Shown here in pieces: positions 16,938 through 25,857 of a DNA stretch of 64,000 nt (positions are counted from its first letter, which is position 1; each line of letters begins with the position of its first letter). Where the stretch lies: assembly GCA_964580905.1 (NCBI GenBank), contig CAZOLR010000005.1:1-64000 (forward strand), written 5' to 3'. The translations under genes were made by a program, and so were the position numbers. Under the pieces are notes generated by a model, which ran no database searches, was not told where the DNA came from, and saw only the letters and a list, made by a program, of their open reading frames with translations. This DNA is from G041228335 sp964580905. GTDB taxonomy: Bacteria; Pseudomonadota; Alphaproteobacteria; Puniceispirillales; UBA1172.

Positions 16938-18062
16938 TCAACTCTTTAGCATTCCCCCTGAACGGGCGACTTTGCGCATCACCGTCGGCAAAGCAATATC
17001 GTCAATCTCAGCCAGAGGCACCCAGCGTTGCGACGGGTTCAGGGCAACTGTTCCGGAGGATACATCGAGGCGGTGTATTGTCAGGATGATACGAAAATGG
17101 CTGAACACATGTTCAACCACGGTGTTCAAAACAGCCCCTCCACCATGGGCTTCCATGAGCTGGCCCGCTGAATTTTCCGGACCGGCCGGGTAATTGTCCT
17201 GCGCCGCTTTACCATCCGGCCACCCGGTACCGGGGAAGATATCCATACCGCCGAGCAGGCCTTTATCCGGCCTTGTTTCCACCAGCACCTGTCCCTTTTC
17301 GTCAAAGACCAGCAACGCCAATCCATATCTTGTCGGTCTCGGGGTTTTAGCTTTCCTGACCGGATAAAATTGAGGATGCTGATCCCGCCCGAGACATGTT
17401 GAGGAAATCGGACAAACATCACAGTCAGGGAGAGACAATACCCCCGCTTTCCTGCGCGACGGCGAGCAGATCACAGAACCAAGATCCATCATGGCCTGGG
17501 CAAAATCTCCTGCCCTTTGCTGAGGGGTGAGGCTGTCCATGACCAAAGCGATTTCTTTTTTTGCCCCGGGCAGGGGCGTTGAAATCGCCTGCCAGCGTGC
17601 CACCACCCGCTCAATATTGGCATCCACGACCACAGCACGTCGGGCAAAGGCGATGGCGGCGATAGCTGCGGCCGTATAGGGCCCTATCCCGGGAAGTTCT
17701 CTTAAGCCCTCCTCGGTATCCGGGAAACTGCCGCCCCGATCACGCGAGACAATAATTGCCGTTTTATGGAGATTTCGCGCCCTTGCGTAATAGCCCAAGC
17801 CTGCCCATGCCGCCATGACCTCCTCCCGTGACGCTGCGGCCAGCGCATGAACATCAGGCCAGCATTCAGTGAAACGACGGAAATAGCCTTTTACCGCAGC
17901 CACTGTTGTCTGCTGTAACATGGTTTCCGAAAGCCAGACCTTATAAGGATCTGCCTTCATTCCCGGCAAGGCGCGCCAGGGCAGATCCCGGCGCTCCTTA
18001 TCATACCAGTCAAGGAGACGCCTTGTCGTATCACGGTTTCGTTTTTCAGGAGATGACGGCAT
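16938..18062 (-). CDS. mutY: A/G-specific adenine DNA glycosylase with enlarged Fe-S loop
   Basis: Removes A mispaired with G or 8-oxoG. The HhH-GPD domain has SETMLQQTTVAAVKGYF with the catalytic Glu, ELPGIGPYTAAAIAAIAF, and VDANIERVVAR with the catalytic Asp. A Nudix-like C-terminal domain follows (RYGLALLVFDEKGQVLVETR) for 8-oxoG recognition. The [4Fe-4S] cysteines are present, but the first spacing is 14 residues (ICSPSRRKAGVLSLPDCDVC) where six is usual; the next two spacings, two and five, are normal. ATG 18062 is chosen; a GTG two codons upstream (18068) is an alternative. Divergent from the DUF721 gene. Confidence 0.95.
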   Translation of the reverse strand: MPSSPEKRNRDTTRRLLDWYDKERRDLPWRALPGMKADPYKVWLSETMLQQTTVAAVKGYFRRFTECWPDVHALAAASREEVMAAWAGLGYYARARNLHKTAIIVSRDRGGSFPDTEEGLRELPGIGPYTAAAIAAIAFARRAVVVDANIERVVARWQAISTPLPGAKKEIALVMDSLTPQQRAGDFAQAMMDLGSVICSPSRRKAGVLSLPDCDVCPISSTCLGRDQHPQFYPVRKAKTPRPTRYGLALLVFDEKGQVLVETRPDKGLLGGMDIFPGTGWPDGKAAQDNYPAGPENSAGQLMEAHGGGAVLNTVVEHVFSHFRIILTIHRLDVSSGTVALNPSQRWVPLAEIDDIALPTVMRKVARSGGMLKS

Positions 18063-18204
18063 CGGCACGGGGTTTCCGGGGCGGAAATTTTGTGATCATA
18101 ACTGCTGGGCTTTCATGCTACAGTTCTCTTTCAGGCAGGACAACAGGCATCGGAAGCAAGCGCGCACTCCGGATGATTTCACACAGATGGAATAAAACCT
18201 CAAT

Positions 18205-18720
18205 ATGGAAAAAGACCACAAAAAGATCAGGAGACGAAACAAATCGGAGCGGCTGAATACCATCACGTCACGCCTGCTCAGCCCTGCCCTCAGGTCACGC
18301 GGCATTACCATGGGCCGCATCGTTACCGAATGGAAGAAGATCGCTGGTCCTTATGCGGATTGGTGCGATCCGCTGACAATCCAGTTCCCCAAGGGCCAGT
18401 CTGTCAATGGCACACTCACACTTTCGGTGATACCGGGCCGTGGTCCAGAAATCCAGATGCAGACACCGATGATCATCCGGAACTGCAACGCTGTCTTCGG
18501 ATATGCCGCATTGACGCGAATCACCCTCACGCAGGGGACCCCTGACACAAGAAATAATAGCGCACCGGCAACCCTCCCCCGCAGGTTTATGCCAAATGAG
18601 GCGGCGCACGTGGCCGGGACGGCTTCAGCTGTTATGGAAATAAAGGATGACAGATTACGCAAAGCCCTTGATAACCTTGGCAAGTCGCTTACCGGTGACG
18701 CACCGGAAGGACACCAATAA
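18205..18720 (+). CDS. DUF721 / DciA-like protein
   Basis: A 171-residue basic protein. The N-terminal 110 residues match DUF721, the family of the replicative helicase loader DciA: LLSPALRSRGITMGRIVTEW, the aromatic WKKIAGPYADWCDPLTIQFP region, and GTLTLSVIPG. A low-complexity, poorly conserved C-terminal part follows. DciA helps load DnaB in bacteria without DnaC; whether this short alphaproteobacterial form does so is inference. It is first in the DUF721-dsbA-smc run, an order I know from other alphaproteobacteria. No good ribosome-binding site is visible before ATG 18205. Confidence 0.8.
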   Translation: MEKDHKKIRRRNKSERLNTITSRLLSPALRSRGITMGRIVTEWKKIAGPYADWCDPLTIQFPKGQSVNGTLTLSVIPGRGPEIQMQTPMIIRNCNAVFGYAALTRITLTQGTPDTRNNSAPATLPRRFMPNEAAHVAGTASAVMEIKDDRLRKALDNLGKSLTGDAPEGHQ

Positions 18721-18810
18721 GGCATTGACGTTGACATGATGTGAAAAAGCGGGCAACGAGATCCATCAAATTCATGGACAGGGCAGATCACCATACATTA
18801 TGATGTGGGC

Positions 18811-19482
18811 ATGATGAAAAAATATACTGCATATAGAAATTCAGCGGCAGGCCTGTGCGCTCCCCGCTCTTTATTATCGCGCCGACATGTTCTCGCCATG
18901 GGAGGGGCAGCACTTGTTCTGACAGGCACAGATTTGGCTCATGCCGCGGTTGATCTTGATACGGCGCTGGCCCCGCGCATCGTTGGCAGCCCGGATGCGC
19001 CGATCCATATCGCTGAATATTTTTCAATGTCTTGCGGTCATTGTGCAAATTTTCATCTCAACACCTATCCGAAACTGAAGGCGGAATGGATTGATACCGG
19101 CAAAATCAGGTTTGAATACAGAGACTTTCCTTTACGTGGGCCGGCGATTTATGCCCATGCTCTCGCCCGTGCAGTTCCTGCGGATGCCTATGAAAATATG
19201 CTGGATATCCTTTTAAAACAGCAGCAGACATGGGCCGGAGCAGATGATCCGGTTTCTGCTCTGGCACGAATTGCCCGGATTGCCGGCATCGGGAACGATG
19301 CGTTCGTCGAAATCATCCAGAACAGACCCTTTCTTGAGGGCATTGTCGCCATTGCCAAGGAAGGATATGAAACTTGGGAAATCAATTCGACGCCAAGCTT
19401 CGTCATCAACGATAAGGACGTGATACGTGGCGATCAGGGGTATGATACCTTCGTTTCCACCCTCAACGGTCTGTCTACATAA
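18811..19482 (+). CDS. DsbA-family periplasmic thiol-disulfide oxidoreductase with Tat-like signal
   Basis: A 223-residue thioredoxin-fold protein. The active site is CGHC (about 75-78) in EYFSMSCGHCANFH, with an inserted helical domain and the cis-Pro segment INSTPSFVINDK. The N-terminus contains LSRRHVLAMGGAALVL, a twin-arginine-like motif, then an AHA cleavage site, so export folded through Tat is possible. It probably oxidises periplasmic cysteines. GTG 18805 is two codons upstream of ATG 18811; both are possible starts. It lies between DUF721 and smc; smc follows after 15 bases. Confidence 0.9.
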   Translation: MMKKYTAYRNSAAGLCAPRSLLSRRHVLAMGGAALVLTGTDLAHAAVDLDTALAPRIVGSPDAPIHIAEYFSMSCGHCANFHLNTYPKLKAEWIDTGKIRFEYRDFPLRGPAIYAHALARAVPADAYENMLDILLKQQQTWAGADDPVSALARIARIAGIGNDAFVEIIQNRPFLEGIVAIAKEGYETWEINSTPSFVINDKDVIRGDQGYDTFVSTLNGLST

Positions 19483-19497
19483 ATCAGGATTTCAACG

Positions 19498-22400
19498 TTG
19501 ATATTCACCCACCTGAAAATGACCGGGTTCAAGTCTTTTGCTGAACCAGAACATATCAGCATCGAAGACGGGCTGACAGGAGTGGTTGGTCCGAACGGGT
19601 GCGGCAAATCAAATATTGTCGAAAGTCTGCGCTGGCTGATGGGTGAAAGTTCGGCCAAATCCATGCGTGGGGGTGAACTTGAAGATGTGATTTTTGATGG
19701 CACAAGCAGCCGCCCTTCACGAAACTTTGCCGAAGTCACGCTCACGATTGACAACGCCTCCAGGACAGCACCCGCATCGCTGAACGATAGTGACGAGATA
19801 GAGGTCACAAGAAGGATTGAGCGAGGTAAGGGCTCCCAGTTCCGGATCAACGGCAAGATTGCCCGGGCCAAGGATGTGCAGCTGCTCTTTGCTGATATGG
19901 CAACCGGCCCGCGGTCAAGCGGGATCGTCAGCCAGGGCAAGGTGGATGCGCTGATCAACGCCAAACCCAAAGACCGTAGAAGCCTGCTTGAAGAAGCCGC
20001 CAATATCCGGGGATTGCACCAGCGCCGCCATGAAGCGGAATTGCGGCTGAATACAGCTGAAACTAATTTGGATCGTCTTGAAGATATCCTTATTCAACTT
20101 GATGAGCAGAAGGCATCACTGGTCAAGCAGGCAAGACAGGCGGCACGATATCGTTCTGTTGCCGACAGGATCCGAAAAGCCGATGCACATCTTCTGCTGG
20201 CACGTTTCACCGCCACGCTAAACCGTGTGGATGAGACCGAAACCCTGCTCCGTGAAGCAGAGCGCCTGACCGCCGCCGCCGCTCAAGATGCCGCGGCCAA
20301 AAGCCGACAGCGAAACGAGGCGGCAGATGCCTTACCGCCCCTGCGACAGACCGAAGCCGAAAAGGCCGCCGAGCTGCAACGTCTGACACTTGCCCGCACC
20401 GAGCTTGATAACGAAGAAGCCCGTGCGATTCGTGCGCTCGACGATGTTGAACGAAGGCAAGCTCAGATCAATACCGACATCAGCCGTGAAAAACAACTTC
20501 TTGCCGATGCCGAAGATGCACTTACTTCACTTAACGCAGAAGCTGATCGCATTACCGCTGATGACGAAACCGACGCACCCCGACTGGCCGAAGCGGCGGA
20601 AATACTCAACAAGGCCAGAGCTGAGGCTGATGAAGCTGAACGTGAACTTGCTGATGCCTCGGCTAAAAATCGCGCGGTTGAACGTGAGACACTCAACATC
20701 AACCGAAGGATTGAAGAATTGGCCCGCCGTCTCAATCAGCTGGAAAAAAGCCGGGCTGAGATCGATATTCCCCAACTGGAACGCAACGCCTCCGGCGCGG
20801 CGGAAACACGGCGGCAGGCGGAAGAAGCCGCAGAGGATATCAAAACCAGACGCGCAGAAGCCGAAGCCAGAGCCGAGGCGGCACGCACAACTGCCACCAC
20901 CACTATGGACAGCCGCAGCAACGATGCCGAAGAACTGGCCCGCACCAGAGCCGAAGCCGAAGCGCTCCGGTCTCTTCTTGCCGTAGGTGAGGTGTCGGAA
21001 AAGAAACCGGTATCCCAGGACGTCAAGGTCGAAAAGGGGTTTGAAGATGCTCTCGCCGCCGCCCTTGGTGACGGTCTTGCGGCCCCCCAGGGCCAGGATC
21101 GGAACGGATACTGGCTCCGGGAGGGCTCATCACAGGACGCCGGATGCCCTGAAGACGCATCTCCGCTGATCAGGCATCTTACTGTGCCAAAGGCGTTGCA
21201 TTCAGCCCTGTCCGGGGTAGGTATCGTTGAGAATGCCGCCCGGGCTGAATCTCTTCAATCCGAACTCAGACCCGGTCAGGCCCTGACCACAAGAGATGGT
21301 GGTCTCTGGCGTTGGGATGGGTTTGTACAACCGGTCGGATCGGAAACCGCCGCCGCCCAGCGCCTTCGTCAGGAAGCCAGGCTTCGTGAACTGGAAAATC
21401 TTCTGCCGGAAATGGAAAAGAAAGCTGAAATCGCCCAGCGCAAGGTCGATGACGCCCTTGAAATGCGCAATTCAAGCGAAGTGGAAAGCCAGAAACTCCG
21501 GGAGGAAGAGCGCCGCATCGATCAGGACATGCTCATCGCCGCCCGGGATGACGAAAAGGCCGGTTCCTCCCTTGCCGCAGCCCGGTCACGAATTGCCGAG
21601 CTTGATGAATCCCACCGCGAAGTAACAGACGCGCTGAGCGAAGCAGAAAAGGAAGCACTGGATATCCGTGATGTGGCCGCCCTTGCCGAGGCGGTGACCG
21701 AAACCACTCGCACGGCTGAAGAAAAACGCCAGCAGCTTGCTGATGCCATGGGGGCTGAACGCACGATCCGCAACGCACGATCCATGCGAGAGGCAAGGCG
21801 GGGCGAAATCACACGCGAGGTCACCTCCTGGACCGAACGCCAGAAAGGGGCGCGGCTTCAGCTTGATGAACTTGCAAGCCGTCAATCCAGCGCAGCAGCA
21901 GAAGCGGAACAACTGGCCGGGATGCCAGAGGAAATACGGCGCAAACGTGATGATCTGGCCCATCTCATCGAACAAGCAGAAGAAAGCCGCAGGCTGGCCG
22001 CAGATAAACTGGCCGAAGCGGAAACAGGACTGCGCCTTTCGGAAGAGGCGCTGAGAGACGCTGAACAGGCCCATGCCCATTTAAGAGAAGAAAATATTCG
22101 CTGCGAATCCCAGCGCAACCTTCACCTTCAGGAACAGGCAACCCTGGTTGACCGGATCAGGGAAAGGCTCAACACCAGCCCGGAATCACTGTCTGAGATA
22201 GCCGAACTTAAACCAGATGAGATGATCGACACCTCTGATGAGGCTATTGCCGTCCTTGAACAACGTTACGAGCGGCTCGTTCGTGAGCGGGAAAATGTCG
22301 GGCCGGTCAATCTCCGCGCTGAAGAAGAGATGAAAGAGGTCGAAGAACGCATCACCGGCATAGAAGCCGAACGTGATGATCTGATCGCAGCCATAGCCAA

Positions 22401-22923
22401 ACTTCGCACGGCCATCAATCAGCTGAATCGTGAAGGCAGGGAACGGCTTCTGAAAAGCTTTGCCGACGTTAATCGATATTTTGGCACGCTTTTCAATTCC
22501 CTGTTTAACGGCGGCACAGCTGAACTCAGCCTGACTGAGGAAGATGACCCACTTGATGCCGGACTGGAGATATTGGCGAGCCCGCCGGGGAAAAAGCTAC
22601 AATCCCTCTCCCTGCTTTCAGGCGGAGAAAAAGCACTGACGGCGATTGCGCTGATATTTGCGGTCTTTATGACTAACCCTTCTCCCATCTGTATTCTTGA
22701 CGAGGTTGATGCGCCGCTGGACGACAGTAACGTGGCCCGCTTCTGCGATATTCTGGAACAGATTTCCGATAAAACAGGCACCCGATTCATCATCGTAACC
22801 CACCATCGTCTGACCATGGCACGAATGGACCGCCTTTATGGTGTCACCATGGAACAGAAGGGGGTGAGCAGAGTTGTTTCGGTAGACCTGCAAAGCGCTG
22901 AAAAGTTTGATAAATCAGCCTGA
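19498..22923 (+). CDS. smc: Chromosome segregation ATPase SMC
   Basis: A 1141-residue condensin subunit. The N-terminal ATPase half has FKSFAEP and Walker A GPNGCGKSN (31-39). Long Ala/Glu/Arg-rich coiled coils flank a hinge at roughly residues 500-620. The C-terminal half has the ABC signature LSGGEKALTAIALIFA (about 1040) and Walker B ICILDEVDAPLDD (about 1065). It should act as a dimer with ScpA/ScpB, which are not in the window. The start is TTG 19498, with AGGA nine bases upstream; any later ATG would remove part of the first ATPase strand. Confidence 0.96.
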   Translation: MIFTHLKMTGFKSFAEPEHISIEDGLTGVVGPNGCGKSNIVESLRWLMGESSAKSMRGGELEDVIFDGTSSRPSRNFAEVTLTIDNASRTAPASLNDSDEIEVTRRIERGKGSQFRINGKIARAKDVQLLFADMATGPRSSGIVSQGKVDALINAKPKDRRSLLEEAANIRGLHQRRHEAELRLNTAETNLDRLEDILIQLDEQKASLVKQARQAARYRSVADRIRKADAHLLLARFTATLNRVDETETLLREAERLTAAAAQDAAAKSRQRNEAADALPPLRQTEAEKAAELQRLTLARTELDNEEARAIRALDDVERRQAQINTDISREKQLLADAEDALTSLNAEADRITADDETDAPRLAEAAEILNKARAEADEAERELADASAKNRAVERETLNINRRIEELARRLNQLEKSRAEIDIPQLERNASGAAETRRQAEEAAEDIKTRRAEAEARAEAARTTATTTMDSRSNDAEELARTRAEAEALRSLLAVGEVSEKKPVSQDVKVEKGFEDALAAALGDGLAAPQGQDRNGYWLREGSSQDAGCPEDASPLIRHLTVPKALHSALSGVGIVENAARAESLQSELRPGQALTTRDGGLWRWDGFVQPVGSETAAAQRLRQEARLRELENLLPEMEKKAEIAQRKVDDALEMRNSSEVESQKLREEERRIDQDMLIAARDDEKAGSSLAAARSRIAELDESHREVTDALSEAEKEALDIRDVAALAEAVTETTRTAEEKRQQLADAMGAERTIRNARSMREARRGEITREVTSWTERQKGARLQLDELASRQSSAAAEAEQLAGMPEEIRRKRDDLAHLIEQAEESRRLAADKLAEAETGLRLSEEALRDAEQAHAHLREENIRCESQRNLHLQEQATLVDRIRERLNTSPESLSEIAELKPDEMIDTSDEAIAVLEQRYERLVRERENVGPVNLRAEEEMKEVEERITGIEAERDDLIAAIAKLRTAINQLNREGRERLLKSFADVNRYFGTLFNSLFNGGTAELSLTEEDDPLDAGLEILASPPGKKLQSLSLLSGGEKALTAIALIFAVFMTNPSPICILDEVDAPLDDSNVARFCDILEQISDKTGTRFIIVTHHRLTMARMDRLYGVTMEQKGVSRVVSVDLQSAEKFDKSA

Positions 22924-22970
22924 CCTTGAAGATGTGAGACACTATGCCCCATAATGGAGGCACCTAAGGC

Positions 22971-22999
22971 TTGACAGGGTGGACCACTAACCCTAATTT
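22971..22999 (+). promoter_or_regulatory. Sigma-70 type promoter of the F0 ATP synthase operon
   Basis: TTGACA at 22971-22976 is separated by 17 bases from TAATTT at 22994-22999. This is close to the consensus and lies between the smc stop and atpI, oriented toward the atp genes. Confidence 0.6.
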
Positions 23000-23132
23000 G
23001 ACGGCGTTTTGGCAAGCCCGAGACAAACCTTGATGTGGTGCTTGAAAGGGGTGGCACGAAATTTCCAGGAGTAAACAGCCAGACGCCAAAGACGATCGTT
23101 TTGGCAAACGGTCAACAGCAGATCTCGATGAT

Positions 23133-23510
23133 TTGCGATTGCGTCTTGACCAGGCTGAAAAATCCAGGAAAGCCGCCTCGGATACCAAGCGCAATCGGGC
23201 CGCATTGCCCGCTGAAGCCATGGCTTTGGTTGGCAGGATCGCAACGGAAATTGTTGCGGGTGTTGCGGTAGGTGGATTTCTCGGGTGGATGCTGGATGCC
23301 TGGCTTGGAACATCGCCGATCTTTATGATCGTCCTGTTCTTTCTCGGAGCCGGGGCCGGTATGCTGAATATCTGGCGTATGGCCACAGGCCATGGGCTTA
23401 AAGTTGGGTATTTTGACCAGGTTGACCGTTCTGAAAAAACGACGGATCAATCAGGGGATCTGAGCGGGGCGACACCCCCGGATACGGATGAAGACAGGAA
23501 AACAGACTGA
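23133..23510 (+). CDS. atpI: ATP synthase protein I (AtpI), start codon uncertain
   Basis: A small accessory protein of F-type ATP synthase, thought to help c-ring assembly or Mg handling. It has two hydrophobic segments: IATEIVAGVAVGGFLGWML and FMIVLFFLGAGAGML. The first usual start codon is TTG 23133, but the frame stays open back to 23046 and reads FGKRSTADLDDLRLRLDQAE across it, like the charged N-terminal helix of the family. No ATG, GTG or TTG precedes it in frame. An AGGAG at 23067-23071 stands just before an in-frame CCA (23079), where a start ATG would be expected. The true gene probably begins near 23076. Its stop overlaps the atpB start by one base. Confidence 0.8.
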   Translation: MRLRLDQAEKSRKAASDTKRNRAALPAEAMALVGRIATEIVAGVAVGGFLGWMLDAWLGTSPIFMIVLFFLGAGAGMLNIWRMATGHGLKVGYFDQVDRSEKTTDQSGDLSGATPPDTDEDRKTD

Positions 23511-24253
23511 TGCATTCACCGGTTGAACAGTTTACAATCAAGGCACTTCTTCATCTCCAGCTTTTCGGCTATGACGTTTCCTTCACCAATTCGGCAATGT
23601 TCATGCTGCTGGCTGTTCTTGTCAGCGTCATTTACCTGACTTTTGCCATGCGCCGCCGGGAAATGGTGCCCGGAAGGCTGCAGGCATCTGCGGAAATGCT
23701 GTATGAATTCATTTCTGAAATGGTGCGCAGTAACGTGGGCAATGAAGGACGGCCTTACTTTCCTTTCATCTTCACCCTGTTTGTGTTTCTGCTGTTTGGA
23801 AACATGCTGGGACTTATCCCGTATTCCTACACGTTCACAAGCCAGATTGTGGTGACCTTTGTTATGGCGGCATTTGTTTTTGTCGGCGTAACGCTCGTCG
23901 CTCTCATAAAGCACGGCACACATTTCTTCTCCTTCTTCATACCGCCGGGTGCGCCGAAGGCGCTGGTGCCTTTCCTCATCATTATTGAGGTTATTTCGTA
24001 TTTTGTTCGCCCGGTCAGCCTTTCGGTCCGACTTTTCGCCAACATGCTTGCTGGTCACACGATGCTCAAAGTCTTTGCCGGACTTGCCGTGATGATCACC
24101 GGTGCCGGCGGTGTTGCCATGGCCGGATCTGTACTTCCTTTTCTCGCGCTTATCGGCCTCACCGGGCTTGAAGTGCTTGTCGCCGGGCTGCAAGCCTATG
24201 TATTCACCATTTTGACCTGTATGTATCTGAACGACGCGCTGCACCTGCACTAG
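23510..24253 (+). CDS. atpB: ATP synthase F0 subunit a
   Basis: A 247-residue membrane subunit forming the proton half-channels against the c-ring. The essential Arg is in PVSLSVRLFANMLAGHTMLK, and the last helix region reads LTGLEVLVAGLQAYVFTILTCMYLNDAL. About five to six transmembrane segments are visible. It begins inside the atpI stop (TGATG), so the two are translationally coupled, and atpE follows after 68 bases. Confidence 0.97.
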   Translation: MHSPVEQFTIKALLHLQLFGYDVSFTNSAMFMLLAVLVSVIYLTFAMRRREMVPGRLQASAEMLYEFISEMVRSNVGNEGRPYFPFIFTLFVFLLFGNMLGLIPYSYTFTSQIVVTFVMAAFVFVGVTLVALIKHGTHFFSFFIPPGAPKALVPFLIIIEVISYFVRPVSLSVRLFANMLAGHTMLKVFAGLAVMITGAGGVAMAGSVLPFLALIGLTGLEVLVAGLQAYVFTILTCMYLNDALHLH

Positions 24254-24321
24254 GGGGCGTATCTGCTACCGCCGGAAGGCGGAAATTGAACCAACATGAC
24301 AATCTAGGAAGGATCTGTATC

Positions 24322-24549
24322 ATGGAAGCTGAAGCTGCAAAACTGATTGGTGCTGGCATTGCCGTACTCCCACTGCTTGGGGTTGGTATCGGTATCGGGA
24401 ATATCTTCTCCTCGCTGGTGAACTCAATTGCCCGCAACCCGTCCGCACGTAACGACGTGTTCGGGATCGGCATTCTGGGCTTTGCCCTGACCGAAGCGAT
24501 CGCACTGTTCGCTCTTGTTGTTGCACTGCTTCTTCTGTTCGTATTCTAA
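24322..24549 (+). CDS. atpE: ATP synthase F0 subunit c
   Basis: A 75-residue hairpin of two transmembrane helices that forms the rotor ring. Helix 1 contains the glycine repeat GVGIGIG, the polar loop is ARNP, and helix 2 carries the ion-binding Glu58 in LGFALTEAIALFAL. That environment resembles proton-coupled alphaproteobacterial rings. An in-frame ATG at 24286 would add 12 residues, but ATG 24322 has AAGGA at proper distance and gives the family length. Confidence 0.97.
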   Translation: MEAEAAKLIGAGIAVLPLLGVGIGIGNIFSSLVNSIARNPSARNDVFGIGILGFALTEAIALFALVVALLLLFVF

Positions 24550-24609
24550 ATTACTGATGGGCGCAGATTTAACCCTGCGCCCTCAGTTCCCCTTTTATGG
24601 GGTTGAACG

Positions 24610-25257
24610 ATGAACAATCGCATGAACAGGATGCTTGATATGGCAAGATCAGCAAAATCTGAAACCCGGCTTGTGCCGTTTGGTGTGACCCTTGGCATTG
24701 TGGTTGCGGCAACACCTGGCTGGGCTGCGGAAAGCGGAGGTAGTGGTGGTCTGCCACAGCTTGACCTGACTACCTGGCCAACCCAGATTTTCTGGCTCAT
24801 CGTAAGCTTTGCTTTTGCCTATATTCTGATGTGGCGGATTGTAACCCCCCGCATTGCATCGGTCCTTGAAGAAAGACATGCTCGTCTTGATGGTGATATG
24901 CAGCGGGCACGTTCCGCCGCAGATGAAGCCGAAGAGATGCGCCTTTCTTACGAGAAAAAACTGGCCGACGCACGGACTGAAGCCAGCGATAAGACACGCA
25001 GCACATTAGCGGAAGCGCAAGCTGAAGCGGATAAGAAAAATGCTGAAGTTTCCAAAAAGCTGGCGTCGAAAATCAGCAAGGCTGAAGCCAAGATCATGGA
25101 AGCCCGGGATGCCGCGCTGAAGGAACTGGATGACATTGCCGCTGAAGGTGCAATAGATGCCGCCGCCAGCCTGACGGGAATAAAGGTGACGAAAACCGAC
25201 GCCAAAAAAGCTGTCAAAGCTGCCGCCAAATCCATGCCAGCCATGATGGAGCAATAA
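24610..25257 (+). CDS. atpF2: ATP synthase F0 subunit b'
   Basis: A 215-residue peripheral stalk subunit of the b' type found in alphaproteobacteria and photosynthetic bacteria. A long N-terminal extension with a hydrophobic segment (GVTLGIVVAATPGWA) precedes PQLDLTTWPTQIFWLIVSFA, the family membrane anchor, and then a long charged coiled coil to about residue 180. It pairs with the b subunit encoded next. Several in-frame ATGs occur near the start; 24610 is kept, and Met5, Met8 and Met11 are possible. Confidence 0.93.
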   Translation: MNNRMNRMLDMARSAKSETRLVPFGVTLGIVVAATPGWAAESGGSGGLPQLDLTTWPTQIFWLIVSFAFAYILMWRIVTPRIASVLEERHARLDGDMQRARSAADEAEEMRLSYEKKLADARTEASDKTRSTLAEAQAEADKKNAEVSKKLASKISKAEAKIMEARDAALKELDDIAAEGAIDAAASLTGIKVTKTDAKKAVKAAAKSMPAMMEQ

Positions 25258-25258
25258 C

Positions 25259-25756
25259 ATGGATGCCTCGCACGCCCCCCTCATCAACGAAGGTGTATGG
25301 GTAGCCATATCCTTTATCGTTTTCGTGGCCCTGATCTGGAAACGTGCCGGATCAGCCATGGCAGAGATGTTTGACAAGCGTTCCGGCGAAATCCGCAGTA
25401 ATCTCGAAGAAGCCCAGCGTCTTCGTGAGGAAGCTCAGGCTGAGCTGAAGAAATATCAGCGGATGAACAGAGAAGCCGCGGAAGAAGCCGAAAAAATAAC
25501 GGCTAATGCGGTTGCGGCCGCGAACACCATTCGTGCCAATGCTGAAAAAGCTGCCGAAGCCGCTATCAAGCGTAAGGAAGAACAGGCCACCGCAAAAATC
25601 AAGGCCATGGAAGCTGAGGTGGTGGCAAGCCTGCGCAGCCGTGCTGCTGAACTTGCAACCCGCGCTGCAACAGATCTTATCACCAGCAAGATGGATAAAG
25701 AGACCTCAGTAAAACTGGTTTCAGCTGATATTGATCGCATCAAAAAGCTTGGCTGA
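25259..25756 (+). CDS. atpF: ATP synthase F0 subunit b
   Basis: A 165-residue peripheral stalk subunit. An N-terminal membrane helix (GVWVAISFIVFVALIW, about 12-27) is followed by a continuous Glu/Ala/Lys-rich coiled coil, as in AtpF. It starts one base after the b' stop codon. It is the last gene of the F0 operon and is followed by a strong terminator at 25779-25804. The F1 genes are not in the window, as expected for alphaproteobacteria. Confidence 0.95.
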   Translation: MDASHAPLINEGVWVAISFIVFVALIWKRAGSAMAEMFDKRSGEIRSNLEEAQRLREEAQAELKKYQRMNREAAEEAEKITANAVAAANTIRANAEKAAEAAIKRKEEQATAKIKAMEAEVVASLRSRAAELATRAATDLITSKMDKETSVKLVSADIDRIKKLG

Positions 25757-25778
25757 TGAGGTGAACTCCACCTTGAAC

Positions 25779-25804
25779 AAACCCGCCTTCCGGCGGGTTT
25801 TTTT
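25779..25804 (+). terminator. Rho-independent terminator of the atp operon
   Basis: A perfect stem ACCCGCC/GGCGGGT (25781-25787 and 25792-25798), extended by two A-T pairs, encloses a TTCC loop. It merges into a run of seven T. It lies 23 bases after the atpF stop. Confidence 0.92.
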
Positions 25805-25857
25805 ATGTGCACTGCCAATTCTCAGTAAATTTCACCAGAGGGATCCATGAGATAGGA

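Noticed and set aside
23516..24250. Minus-strand open frame of 244 codons
   Set aside because: It is the exact antisense of atpB, highly charged and without family features.
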